Shown one piece after another: positions 52,512-64,000 of a stretch of 64,000 bases of DNA. How positions within the stretch are numbered: position 1 is the stretch's first letter; every line of letters begins with the position of its first letter. The position numbers and the translations under genes are program-made. The notes beneath the pieces are model-generated. The model did not search any database, had not been told where the DNA came from, and saw only the letters and a program-made list of their open reading frames with translations. The DNA is taken from assembly GCF_910591885.1 (NCBI RefSeq), contig NW_025963548.1, forward strand, positions 487,501-551,500, in the 5' to 3' direction. Origin of the DNA: Bombus terrestris. Lineage: Eukaryota; Arthropoda; Insecta; Hymenoptera; Apidae.

Positions 52512-55500
52512 AATATCGTTCTAGTTTTTGGAATTAACAAAGGAATAGTAGCGATCGAGAAAGTGTTATTTCTATGAACAACGAGAAAATCGGAATGTCA
52601 ATTCCGATTCGGCCATTTTAAAAGGACTTACGTATGTACGACGTCCAGCAGGGAAAGTGCCGCGACTCTTCGCCAGGAATGGCGAGGTCGAGAAAGGCGA
52701 AAGGAGAGAAGAAGAGGAACTGTGAGACTCTCTGTGGAATTTTGTAAGAGCCGTACATAATCCATAAACGCGCCTGCCAGGCAGAAGCCGTGCGAAAGGA
52801 GGAAAAACGCTCACGCAATGAGGTCCATCCGTGCTCCAGTTCTGGATGAAATTGCAAAGTGGAATTCCATGGCTCAAAGAGGATTCTTTTAAGGGGTATT
52901 CTAGTCTACAAATTTGAAAAAATCGAAAATTTATTCTTCATATTTCCAAAGAATAGACATTCAAGAATATGCCCTTAAAAGGATTTTTCAAAATTTCAAT
53001 TATTTTATAAGTTACAGCCATTTTTGTGACGCGGCATCTGCTCCGGTCCGACTGGAACAAATGAAAAATAGACGGTAGACCCTGCCTGAGTAACTACGTA
53101 TGAATACTTAATGAATTGTATTTTATCCCTTTTTAATGTATCTTTAATTCTCTAATTCAATTGGAACGATGTTTAGGTTCTGAAACCCAAAATAACAACG
53201 AATCGTTAAATTCGTTAAAATGGACTTTTGCTCCGAAGCACACCCAGGCAGGAACGCAGACAATTCAAATTTCCACTTTCCTCGCAGTATATATTTTAAA
53301 GCCAATCGCACGGAGATTTTCATCCAATAAACCAATATCTGATCTCTTTTACATGTACTTTTCTAAAAGAAATGAATACTTTAACGCGAGCATAAAAAGC
53401 TCTTCGTCTTCGCATTGAAATGATAAAAATATTCCAAGTAATTTAATATTGAAAATTTATATGTTAATTCTAAATAATGTAAGATTAGGATTTAATACGA
53501 TAATAATTCCCGATCATTTTAATACAACAATTTTAAACAACGTAGAATTCGAATTCCTTTCTCAACTTTTTCACTCTCGAAGCTCATAACGAACTTTTGT
53601 CCACGAGAAACACGTAATTGGACGATCTATCAGATCCGGAGAAGTCGCAGCCTGTGAAAGGAGAGAAAAACGCGGGCACGATGATGCACAATGCGGTCTG
53701 CTCGGCCAATTATGGGAAGAAGATTTGTCGAGCAGCCGGCTCGCGGTAAAATGTGCGCGTTTACAATGGCCCTGTCTGTTTTACTTTCGCTAATCCCGTT
53801 TCTGCGCCACAAGCTTTTGAGCCTAATACAGATTGCTCAACATATGGCTGATGTCTTCATTAACGCGACAACGGATGCGTTTTTTAACGAGCTTCTTATA
53901 GCAAGATACGTCGCCTTCTATAATTATGGGACCTGGTAACAATACTGCTACCGACAATTGTATCGACACTTTCCGTTGGTTTCATCCGTTGCGTGTAACT
54001 CGATTTTTCTTGTGATATTTTTTAAAATACTGCCATTTTTCTTATACAGAGACGTTGATTAATGTTAATGCGTTAATTAAATTTTTACACCGATCAAAAG
54101 ACTGAAAAAATAACCGTGTATTACAAACGATGAAAATCATAAAATATAACAGAATTACTTTGCAATCATTCTTTTGAAAGAATGACAAACAAGTTAAATA
54201 GACGACTGATCTAAGGATAACAAACCAGTGAAGTTCGGTGACGATGCTATCGCAGAGCAAAAACTATTGCTGAGTGTTGGTCGCCTAGTGAGGTCGCTTG
54301 TGGGTGGAAAGGAACGTTGAACGTGAAAAAAAACCCGACCTTCCCATTTTTACCTTGTGCAGTAATAATCATAAGGAACGTCTCGACTTGCATATATTTT
54401 ATAACAATTAAGGGCCCTAATGGTAAAATATAAATGTTTAGTTTTATAACAGTTCCTTAGGATTATTGTGGTCCAGCTAATTATATTTGCATAGCTAATG
54501 GCCGCCTCGACCGGGGAATGGATTCTGAGTCACTGGACGTAACAATAGATAAATATAGAAAATACCTAAAATACAGTAATCATAATATAGTATTTGATGA
54601 GCGAAGAAAATCTCTACATTTTTATTCAAGTCTATTTATTCAATTACGTCGATAAACATGTTGATGAGTTGCATAAACAACTATGATCGATAGATAACAA
54701 ACTTGCACAACATTCTCTCACAGGTTTTGAAAAGAAAAACAAAGAAGAACGGAAGAAATCAAGAAAGTTCCAGGAATATCTCTTTCCTCTTCCTCTTTTC
54801 TTCAAATTATATCTTTAGCGGTTCTAAAGGTTTCTGGTATCTTGTGAACACACATATACATTCCACGTTGTTCAGCACGCAGGTGCGCATACAAGTCGGA
54901 AAGGTTACGCAACAAGTTTGTATTCTACGAAAAATGGAATAGGCACTGCCGTGTATCAGCGCAGCTAATCGAGCAGCTTCAGCCATTCGCAAGAAAAAAT
55001 TAAAAAAAGAAGGAAAGAGAGATTCTCTGATGAGGGTCGGTTATGTAACTTGGACAAGCATTACACGAAAGAGTCCAGGGAATGCAGGTCGTACTTGCAA
55101 CTGTGGAACTTGCACGAGAGAAAAAAGCGGTGCAATTTTGATGGGCCCATACGTGCTCAGAAATTGTGTAAATGGCGGGGATTCGATTGCACGAACGTGT
55201 TTATCACTTCTATGACTATTACGGTGAAGGAGATCAGCCAGAAGTGATCCAGTCGTTATATCGCCTCACGATTTCCGCTCCAATCGACCGCGAAGGCGTC
55301 CAAGATTAATGGACACTATAAATTAAATCTAACGGAGGAAATTGAAATAGTTAAACCATTCTATTTATCGTTTTGAATATATGATTAAGCGGACGTAAAC
55401 AAATGTGCGTTTCAGTGGCGATTTTCCGTGTTTAGTGAATCTATTTTAGACGTGAGACATGTATCTATATTTCAAGGTATAACTCGAGGAAAATAAATTG

Positions 55501-57100
55501 ATCCTTTAAAGATAGATATAAGATTTTAAAGTTGGCAATAAGAAGTTAAGAAATTAGGAAATTTGTTGCACGTTGCTGAAATGTGACAAAAATTGAGTTG
55601 TTGGTAGCTAATGACAGAATGCAAAGTCAACATGACACTTGTTTATTGATTGCACGGAGATGTGTATGTATATATGTTACTTCCACCCCGAGAAAGCGAA
55701 GAAGGGGAGAAAGTTACGAGAAAATCATTGGCTTCCCGCGTGCGCCATCGCGTCGTCTATGAAGATACGAAGACAAACAGACATGAGCATCCTGTCCAAC
55801 TACTTACACCTCACACCAAGTCGAACATAATTTACAGTACGTTCGTCTGTTGATTTATGATTTAAATTACCCGTGAGAGAGTACATTCGAAGACACTTAA
55901 CGGAAAGAGACGACCTGTAGCGGAAGTTCGCCATATCTCTTCACCATGAATTTCCCCGTACTTTCAAGAATAAAATGTAAATGACTAATTGAGAAAATGA
56001 AACAAGTTCCGAGCACGTGTCTTGAGTAAATAGAATTTCGAAAAAAAATAAAAGTAAAAAGATATTCAATTCTTTGACGATTCTCCTAACGAAGTATGAG
56101 ATTTTCAATTGTTGGCGTCGATAAAAAAAAATGGAACTAAATTGCAACTTACAGTTACATGTTGATGTCGCATGACAAACTTCCTTTTATAGAGTTGATG
56201 TTGCAATATGAATTTCGACGGTTGTTTCAAGTTTATTTGTAGACATTGGCAAAATGAAGTAAGTAGATGCTGTTTAGTGTAGGAAAAAGCAGATGTTTAG
56301 TGCAGATGGAACAGGAACTGCTAGATAACGTGGAAAGAAATATTCTAAAAAGTTCGAAATGATGAATGATATTTTAGATAAATATTTAAGTATATATGGA
56401 AATATATGTATTTTGATATGATAAAAGGTTTGTTGTGTATTACTGCATTATCGTATGAAGAATTTTTTGTCTTCACTACGATGATTAGAAAAATATGTAA
56501 CACGTATCCAACATAATTAAACAATTGGAAGCTTATAAAATAATATAAAAATAAATAAGAAGTGATACAGATAGAAACAACATATATAAATACTGCTATC
56601 TTTTAAAATACTTGCAGTACAAAAATATGCTGAAACACGATATAATAAAAAATACTTTACTCTTCGATACAAAGGTAAAAATAAAAGAATGTAATTTTGC
56701 GTTTATGTACATCACTTTTCACAGCTCATTGTCCTTTTATTTACACCATCAATCGTTTCTTTCACCCAAGCACCAATTATTCACAATTATTGTTACGATA
56801 TTTAGGAATATCAATGGAACTGCAACAAACAACATATTTGTGTTATATTTAAATTAATTATCAAACGAATTAAAATAATTTGTTTGTAATTACTTCGTGC
56901 CACCGTTCGTATGGACCTAATAAGGTTCAAAATTTGTGACTTTACTGTAGGAGGTTCTCCGAAGCCTTGAACATTTTGCCACGACGCCCAACCAACTGTA
57001 ACAATGTTTAAACAAAAATTAAGTAATATATTCCAATATACAAGTAAAAACATATACATATGATTTATATATTTATCATACTACGCGATATATGTAAATA
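52512..57100. other. AT-rich intergenic DNA
   Basis: No supported gene. A more GC-balanced patch at 52620-52870 is open on the minus strand in two frames but has no recognisable domain; another at 53630-53940 likewise. Short frames at 54703-54942, 55030-55215 and 56612-56857 look like chance. The possible transposon fragment at 52889 is listed separately. Confidence 0.5.
52889..53065 (+). mobile_element. Possible TTAA-targeting DNA-transposon fragment
   Basis: TTAA at 52889-52892 is followed by GGGGTATTCTAGTCTAC and then AT-rich sequence. A TTAA target with a GGG-type end is seen in piggyBac-like and Kolobok-like elements. The opposite end is not present in this window, so this rests on a single terminus. 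Confidence 0.25.
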
Positions 57101-57105
57101 CAATA

Positions 57106-58057
57106 TGTATAAAATCGAGCTATCGCGGGGAGACGCGGTCGTTAGAATACGCGTCAACGGGAGTCGTAAATTCCCGTTACGATTAGAATAATCGACACCA
57201 CGAATAGTTCGATCCCCGTATTTCGGTTAGGATAATCGGGGTGGTTAATGCGGTATAACACTGGGAGTCAGAGTTATAATAATGTATATTTCCAACACTT
57301 TATACAATCACACAAAGTAGTAACGCCGTTGATTAAGATAGAGATAACGAGAGAAGAGTTAGTCTTGGATGAGAGAAGGAGAGCTTTAGGCGCTCTGGGC
57401 CCTTGAGAGTTATGGGAACTGTCGGAGTCCTGGATAAGTGAGAGCCGTAGAAGACTCTAGGCCGTGTAGGCACCTTGATGAATGATGAAGGAACTCAGAA
57501 AGATACACGAACGGTGAGAGTTGTAGGAAATGCAGGAACTCTAGGCACCGTGAGAGACGATCAAACTCTAAAGCTTATTCTAATGTGAATACGGAGGAAA
57601 GCTTGGTATGGGTGTGCCCTTTGAACGAAGAACGCGAATTCGTTGCTTACATTTTTAGTTAGTAAAGTGAGGGCAATAATCCGCGATGTCGATTGGTTGG
57701 GACCAATGTTAGGAAGGAAGAGAGGAGGAAGAAACCTCCTATCAACTTGGGTCCTAAGCGACATTGTTTACAGGGAAACTCAGATTTTTCGTTAGGTATA
57801 TCTCCGCTTTCTTCGTAATTCTTAAGAGCACATAACAAACCCAAGGACCCTTCTAAAAAACCAGCTGAAAACACTTCTGGAATTAGAAAGTCCTTTCTGG
57901 CAAACAGATTGACGTAAACCATGTGTGCGAATAATGCAGTTAGAATTTCGACTTTATGGTGGGTCCTTGGGCCTGTGGAGGGTTCGAAGGACGGCACGTA
58001 GACCGTTGGCTGTCACGCCGCGCGGGATGGAATGCAGATGTGTTGCGCGGCGTAACA
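57106..58057 (+). mobile_element. Solo LTR, family 2, copy 3
   Basis: 952 bases starting TGTATAAAATCGAGC and ending GCGGCGTAACA, with the 5-bp duplication CAATA at 57101-57105 and 58058-58062. It aligns to the copies at 25562 and 35700 in the same orientation. The polyadenylation-type signal has decayed to AACAAA. It has one 72-bp unit, plus extra sequence before it (about 57330-57500) with similar GAGAG/GGAACT words. Confidence 0.82.
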
Positions 58058-58062
58058 CAATA

Positions 58063-61000
58063 GATAACATAACCTACAAATTCTTCATTTCTATGCAGGG
58101 GAAAAGTTCAGTATAAAAGAATAATACAAACAAAAATATAATGATATTGTGTACCTTTTGCAAGAAATCTTTCTTCGTTTAAAACGCAGATCGCATTCAA
58201 ACACAACATAGTAGCTTCAAAAAGTGTCCAAAGTGTAAACGCCACATTATATCGATATGATGAATGATAACATTGAGAATATCACGCAGCGCCACTAGCG
58301 TAAGGAAAGGTAAAACAGCTTCAACGCATCAAACAATCAATTTGTATTGATTAGGAACCGTCCTGCCATCTTCCGTGTTCAGCTGGAAACTAGCAATTAA
58401 AAAAGTGGCGTTATGCAGGAAATTTGAATTAAAATTTATTTTTACTGTGTCAAAATATATTTAGAGTAATCTCGAGCGATTTAAATATCGCTCGAGATTC
58501 CAAAAATAAGATAATCTTGGATTTCATCGATAACGTTTTACAAATGCTTGCAAAAATAGTACTATATGGAAACTAAGAGCCTTAAAACGATATTCGAAAG
58601 AATCGGTAGACTTTACAAGTAACTTAACAACGCGATAATACAACGGATGGTTGGGAGCATTATTCTATTTATAATAATTGAACGACAAAGCGCACCTTCT
58701 TGGCACTAACGCTTTAGGAACAGGAGTACGAGTGTTTCTAGACGATTCGACGCTCTCTTCTCAATTGAGTTACGTTAACGATTCATGTGTGCCGATTTAG
58801 TTATAGAACTTAGAGTTCATTTCATGCTACCCTCGATCGTTCATGACCTCTATCATCATTTTATCACGCGCCGTTCGAGGCACACGTTTATCACGTGTAA
58901 GGAAATTCGTGGATTTTAATATTCTGATATCGTTTTGCGTATGCAAAGAAAAGTCGGAATCTTCCATATCGTGATGAAAGTCACGGACGTATTTGACGTG
59001 TGCAAAAATCTTTCTTGTTTGTAGACGATAAGTATTCAGCAAAAGCTATGCTAACTCACAGCCTCGAACAAGTGTTGTATTACTGCAAAAAATTGCAACA
59101 CAGACTAAACTCGCGTCGGCGGAAAGTATGCGTGAATCACGTGTACCAAATGTCACGTTTATGCAACTGTAGAAAATATTGCATTATGCTAGGTTTAAAA
59201 AAAGTTTGAGACAAAACTATCATTAATTTCAGGAAAAATTTCCAACCTGTACAATGCACGTTTTATTTGGCAACAAGACAATATGGGAAAATTGTTCCAA
59301 AGCCAATGTTTCCTCGACTAATTTAGATCTTCCACGAATTCATTCAAATCATTCATCATCCCCTAACAGATAATAATATTTTTCATATACAACGATAACG
59401 ACTGCCTTAATTTTAGCTATCTATATAAATCACAAGATACTCTGATTCATTTCTCCGATAATTACGCAAATCGTATGATTATAGATCTTCTGTCTTCATA
59501 AAAATGTGTACTTTTCAATAAACTAGACGCAGCAATAAACATACATTATAATCAAACTTATAGAATCAATTCTAAGAAATCGTATGATTCAAATCCACAT
59601 CAGTGTGCGAACTATTTCCATAATTTATGGCGTATTAGACTGTACCTGCTGCAATTTCACAGGGTAATAACGCGTTACCATTCACCGACTGAATTAAATG
59701 ACGCTGAATGTGAAGTACACGAGTCTGACCGCTCATGTTCGCTAAATATCATCGGAGAAATAGAAGAAACAAACGTGGACTTTGGTCGGTTAACGAACGA
59801 AGAAAAATGAGAAGGTCGATTTGTGAACGTTAGATACCGATCAAAGCAAATATTATTTCAATCGTCGCATAATTGCAAAAGAAATGATATTCAAAGCTTG
59901 CATCTTTTCATCCAAGTAGATTGTAAATAATTATCATTTGTTATTGCAATCCTGTTTTCAGTCCGAATCATGTATTATCTAATCTATTGCCTGCAATAAA
60001 TAATACTTGGGTGACGTCGAAACTGTTACCCAGGAAGCAAGAGTAAAATGCTTAAGCCGTGCAATTATGAATTACGTGATACGTTACGGTAACAATTTAT
60101 GAGGCATAAGGTCCAATGATGGAACGAGAGGAAAGAATGTTCTGGTATCAGTTCGTGTGAACTGAAGGCGTGTACAATTGTACACTTAAGAACGAAATTC
60201 TATGTTGTCTTCGTTTTAAGAATTAATACGTTAATGGTCCAAATTAGACTAGTTTTTATAATACAATGTCTAAGTAATGTCTATAATAATGTCTAAGTAA
60301 AGCGATTATAGTTAATCGACCAAAATAAACGTAAAGAGCACTATAACGGTGATTCAAATTTGGTGGAACGTAGCTCGCGTCTGTCGAAATTATAGTTGAG
60401 ACATTGTACGATGTTATATAATAAAGATTCTACCAGATTCCTCCATGACCGCTGTTGATATTTTCACGCAGATTTGTAAAATATTATGTAAAAAGTCGCA
60501 ATGTCTAAGGTTGCAGTGGCCCAGTAAATATCGACGTTTTGTCCTCAAACGTAAATACATTCGACGTGTCCCCAATATGATTGCTGTATACTAGTAGTGG
60601 GGTGAGCGAATCGTTGATTGGCCAGTTTCAACAGAGGGAGCCTACCAGGTCCGGATCGATGTTGCTAAAAGCTGCAGCAAATGGGGGAATATCAGTCGCT
60701 AGTACCACCTCAATCTGACTAGAGACGACCGTTTTCACTTCACAATTTTACTTCGTTTTCACTTTGACTTTTAAACACTTTCGTATAACTTCAGTTACAG
60801 AACCGGATTAGGCGGATTTGCACGCAACATACAGTGAACAAAACATCAACAAACGCAGAGATTAGAATCAGACAATAGAGAGTCGACAGTTATATTCGAA
60901 GGTCTTTGGTGGATAAAATTAATCTGGTAAACCGGTTGTACGAGAACTGATTCTGCAGAGGCAACTCCACAGATTGTCCATGTGAAACCACGTTGTCGTG

Positions 61001-61160
61001 GGCGGTAAAGGGAGAGAAAAGGAGCTAAAAAGGGTAAGGAATACCTTACATATAAATATACATAACCGGAGCAGAGTTGAAGTGGTGGCGAGAAGGGAAC
61101 ACCAGTATGCTGGAAATCGGTGAGGCAGCACCGTGACTATGTAAACTACTAGCATATACT
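58063..61160. other. AT-rich intergenic DNA, few landmarks
   Basis: No coding region supported. The perfect hairpin at 58468-58499 is the only structured feature noted. The stretch 60590-60780 is less AT-rich and includes a CCAAT-type box in reverse (GATTGGCC, 60615), but no gene start can be tied to it. Confidence 0.5.
58468..58499. other. Perfect inverted repeat, 13-bp arms with 6-base loop
   Basis: AATCTCGAGCGAT, loop TTAAAT, ATCGCTCGAGATT. The stem is perfect and GC-richer than the surrounding sequence. There is no T run after it and no adjacent gene, so a terminator is not indicated. Confidence 0.75.
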
Positions 61161-61161
61161 T

Positions 61162-61452
61162 GTGGCAGCGCGTGCGCAGAGTCGGACAACGTCTGTATCG
61201 ACAATATTTATAAAGGTACATCGTAACGTGATAGATAGATCGTCGACGATCAAACAATCAAGTGAATCGAGGGTAAAAGAAGATTTAACCAAAGAAGAGG
61301 ACAAAATCGGAGAACTGGGCTTTTCTTCGAACATAGGCAAAGAAGCACGCAAACTGGCTCCAGAGGTGAGGATCAAGCAAATTGGAACGAGGGAGGACCT
61401 GTTGTCCATAATACGGCACACAAGTAGCGATCATTTTTCGGAAGAACTCTAG
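61162..61452 (+). CDS. Unassigned open reading frame, possibly an exon
   Basis: A 96-codon frame in a less AT-rich stretch, hydrophilic and charged (for example SSESRVKEDLTKEEDKIGE), ending in EEL and a TAG. The first codon at 61162 is not an ATG with good context, so it would have to be an internal or terminal exon. I recognise no domain. It lies about 400 bases upstream of the TATA motif at 61826. It may well be a chance frame. Confidence 0.2.
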   Translation: MAARAQSRTTSVSTIFIKVHRNVIDRSSTIKQSSESRVKEDLTKEEDKIGELGFSSNIGKEARKLAPEVRIKQIGTREDLLSIIRHTSSDHFSEEL

Positions 61453-61825
61453 CCGAAGATTGAGCAGCAAAACGGGTAAAAAGGAGACTAGCAATAGACC
61501 ACTGTTTCCGAGTATTTTATACAAATAGAGGGCTCTTGTTTGCTGGATATTTCAAGCAAAAGCGTTACCAGGATCACTTTCATTCTCTTCCTGTAATTAT
61601 CGACTTCTCGACTGGTCTACCTGTTGACTTGTGTTTTCCTTGGAAGGGAAGGGAAACCAAAGACCCCAATTTGAATAGTTCATCGTCGGGTTATGCCCTG
61701 GGTTGCCGCCTGTCTCGACCTGTTGGCAGCACCGATTCTGGGTTACTGTCTGGCCGTGAGGAAACTTGCACTGCAAGCCGGTTTTTTCCGGTAACACAAG
61801 CGGTGAACGCTATCAATACGTCGAC

Positions 61826-61890
61826 TATATAAAAGGAGACTGCGCCGTGCGCTGATACGATGGCACCAAGCGTCGAAGAACAGCGCCAAG
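61826..61890 (+). promoter_or_regulatory. TATA box and possible short first coding exon
   Basis: TATATAAAAG at 61826-61835 is followed by an ATG at 61860 in good context (ACGATGG). The ten codons MAPSVEEQRQ plus one base run into a donor, CCAAG|GTAAAT, at 61891. This could be the start of the PFKFB-like gene downstream. Two cautions: the ATG lies where transcription would be expected to start if the TATA box is real, and the phase (one base left over) does not fit the first recognised exon at 62528, so an unseen exon must lie between. Confidence 0.3.
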
Positions 61891-62216
61891 GTAAATCGAT
61901 TAAATGGAACACTAGTAATATGAGTTTCATCTAATTGATATTATTTACTCGTACAATCACACCATGTTCGATATATTCGATAGGTAACGATGTTATTGAA
62001 TAGCAATTCAATCGGTAATCAGGTTGCGAAACATTCGATGGGAAACGTTATTTATTTCTTATCTATCGAAAACGAACGCATCAGATTACTGTGCGTTATG
62101 CAATGCAACAGTCATCATAAAAAATTGCATGGAAATGCAATATGCAAACGAAATTAAAAAATGCCACCTGCGGAAATACCGGATAAAATAATGGCTTTTT
62201 TCATCGTTTGTTTTTC

Positions 62217-62364
62217 TCATTGAAACGCATTACGCTTTTTCGCTCGTTCTCTTTGAATTTCTCGATTCGTGTCAGCTAGATCTTTAGCTATTACACCGAA
62301 ATTACCACGAAACCAGGCCACGGTTTCACGAATCTGTGATCTCCACTTGTAATAGGAGTGGTGA
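62217..62364 (-). CDS. Possible terminal coding exon of an unknown gene on the minus strand
   Basis: After a well-formed acceptor (TTTTATTTATAG) the minus strand has 48 codons and a TGA: HHSYYKWRSQIRETVAW..., ending REIQRERAKKRNAFQ. The composition, with Trp, Tyr and an amphipathic basic tail, looks more like real protein than the neighbouring frames. It lies inside an intron of the plus-strand gene. I do not recognise the family and found no upstream exon, so a chance frame is possible. Confidence 0.28.
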
Positions 62365-62527
62365 CTATAAATAAAACACGATTTAAATAGATATCCGTGT
62401 CGTATGTTCGAAACGCGTGCGACGAATGAAAATTCAGCATGTAACAAATAACTTAAAATTGATAAACTTGTTGTTTTCATTGAACTCGCATGGAAAATGA
62501 AAACAATAAACAAACAAAGATTCACAG

Positions 62528-63936
62528 TATAAAAACGGGGAATCTGTACATAGATTTGCACTTGTCGCGCTATCTGAGAGATAAATTTATCGCGAGAGGT
62601 AAGTTTACGGCGTCTAATAACGGAGGTCTGTGGCCTAAAAAGTTAGTATGCATTGATAAAAAATATTTTGTCCTTTTCCATTTATCATCAGTTCAGTCGG
62701 ACCAATTAGCGTGCACCTTTCAAAGAGGCGTTTCTGTCGCCTAAGGTTGTCCCCGGTTTTCTTTTAACGACGATAAATTGCGTGTCAATGAAAAACGCGA
62801 CGGGTACAGTCACACAGTTCGTAAAAGCAGAAAAGATCCCGAAGGTCAGCAGGAGTCAGAGATGTAAACGAGAAAATTATGGTAACGACATGGATTATCA
62901 TGATCCCTGCAATTATTGTAATCTCGTCGCAGGGGAAAATCGTTTCTTAACCTCTTGCGTTGCTACTATTTTTTATAAATATACATAATTAGCTATACGC
63001 TAAATCAACATTTACGGCGCTTTGAACAAATTTTAATTTCTATTTTGTAATATATTACATTGTGCTCTTCCTAGTTTTTACAACCTTATAAAATACTACA
63101 AATAGATATATTCTCTACATACGCATATACGTATACCAGATGGAGATTATATAACATGGTGGGAAAAAAAACATTATTTCATATTGTTCCTTTGTGAAAT
63201 GCTAAATAATTGTTCTATGTTATTACGTCCCGGGACCTATCTATATTTCATGTATAAATAAAACTATTCTTATATATTTTATACTGCATTAATTTCGTCA
63301 TACCATTGTAGTAACGATGGTAATAATAAAAAATTTATAACTATTGATAAATAGTTATAATTAATTGCTAATAAAAAATAATTATTCAAATTATGTATTG
63401 CTACTAATCTTGGGGCGCCGGTCACCGGTGACCTCGACGATGCCACGGCCAAGTTGAGTGCCGGCCACCGGTGACCCCTATGGCATTTAACGTGTTAAAT
63501 AATGACTGAATGTTTCGCGAATTGTTGAATGTTTCGATGAAAAACAAGAATCACAGGAAAAGTAGTGTAATTTCAATTTTCTCGAATGCTTCAAAATGAC
63601 AAATGAGACATTGACAAAGAAGGGTAGTTTAGCTCACTATATTTTACGCCGTACTATTATATTGTTTCCATCTAACGATACAAACGTAAATCAAAAAATA
63701 TCCAATTATTTAAGCTCTCCTACACCCTTCCAACAACTAATGAATTACATTTAATTATTACTTTAGTGATGAGGGTTAACGACTACCGCAGGAAAAGGCT
63801 GGAACCATATGGAGAGGCCGTATCGCACGAGCTGTTTCTTCCGGACCATACGACGAATGCAGCGTTGAGAGCTCTGGCCCAACGAAACGCGATGCACGAG
63901 TGCGCTACATGGCTCGCAGGCGGAAATTCCGTAGCT
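62528..63936 (+). CDS. 6-phosphofructo-2-kinase/fructose-2,6-bisphosphatase-like gene, two exons, partial
   Basis: PFKFB enzymes make and remove fructose 2,6-bisphosphate, a cytosolic signal controlling glycolysis. Exon 62528-62598 follows an acceptor (TTCACAG) and ends at AGAG|GTAAGT; exon 63767-63936 follows TACTTTAG and ends at GCT|GTAAGC. Phases agree (one base joined to two). The spliced protein contains LYIDLHLSRYLRDKF, then VNDYRRK, ELFLPDH and CATWLAGGNSVA, matching the family's YISKKLTRYL, VGxYRR, FFRPDN and YL...IAVFDATNT blocks in order and spacing; the next exon should begin with the VFDATN block, past the right edge. It is divergent, and where the family has the P-loop GKT this protein reads G-N-L. 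At least one upstream exon is missing from my model. Confidence 0.6.
63420..63498. mobile_element. Palindrome-rich fragment, possibly a piggyBac-like terminus
   Basis: A perfect 14-bp palindrome GGTCACCGGTGACC (63420-63433), a near copy GGCCACCGGTGACC (63463-63476), then TGGCATTTAACGTGTTAA with TTAA at 63487 and 63495. TTAA next to a TGGCATTTAACGTG-type end, with subterminal CACCGGTG palindromes, is the layout of some piggyBac-like ends. It lies in the intron between the two PFKFB-like exons. The second end was not found. Confidence 0.35.
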
Positions 63937-64000
63937 GTAAGCATCAATTAGACGCGTGACAAACATCTAGTAAAGATGTGAAATTGAATAGAATCTGGAG

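Overview
The window looks like the end of an insect chromosome, most likely from an aculeate hymenopteran (bee, wasp or ant). Three things point that way. There is a G-rich 11-bp telomeric repeat, TTAGGTTGGGG on the minus strand and CCCCAACCTAA on the plus strand. The spliced, gene-poor DNA beyond about 23.2 kb is AT-rich, as is usual in hymenopteran genomes. The first 23 kb is filled by R1-clade non-LTR retrotransposons inserted in the telomeric repeat. The G-rich strand runs 5'->3' towards position 1, so the chromosome tip lies to the left and the body of the chromosome to the right.

Region 1 (1-22911) holds four head-to-tail copies of one roughly 6-kb telomere-specific non-LTR element, all on the minus strand. 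They are separated by 18, 29 and 3 units of telomeric repeat, and a fourth repeat block (about 12 units) joins the innermost copy to subtelomeric DNA. Three copies are full length with open reading frames; the fourth is cut by the window edge. Each encodes ORF1 (a Gag-like protein with coiled coil, poly-Q and three zinc knuckles) and ORF2 (APE-type endonuclease, reverse transcriptase and C-terminal zinc finger). All junctions fall at the same position of the 11-bp unit. The orientation, with the sense strand along the G-rich strand, is that of SART-type rather than TRAS-type elements. ORF2 has no AUG near its start and overlaps the end of ORF1 in the +1 frame.

Region 2 (23041-61000) is subtelomeric, mostly non-coding DNA. 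I find seven solo-LTR-like insertions in three families, each bounded by TG...CA and a matching 4-bp or 5-bp target duplication: family 1 at 23455, 29421 and 51592; family 2 at 25562, 35700 and 57106; family 3 at 42022. The family 2 copy at 35700 sits inside a 5'-truncated, frameshifted Jockey-like element (35677-39002) that has its own 10-bp target duplication, so the order of insertion can be read. There are also a probable Tc1-like MITE, other DNA-transposon end fragments, two diverged tandem-repeat patches with a period near 135 bp, and several perfect palindromes.

Region 3 (about 61.1 kb to the end) holds the only convincing host gene: two exons of a divergent 6-phosphofructo-2-kinase/fructose-2,6-bisphosphatase-like protein on the plus strand, running off the right edge. 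A possible minus-strand terminal exon lies in its intron. I saw no rRNA, tRNA, CRISPR array or prokaryotic feature.
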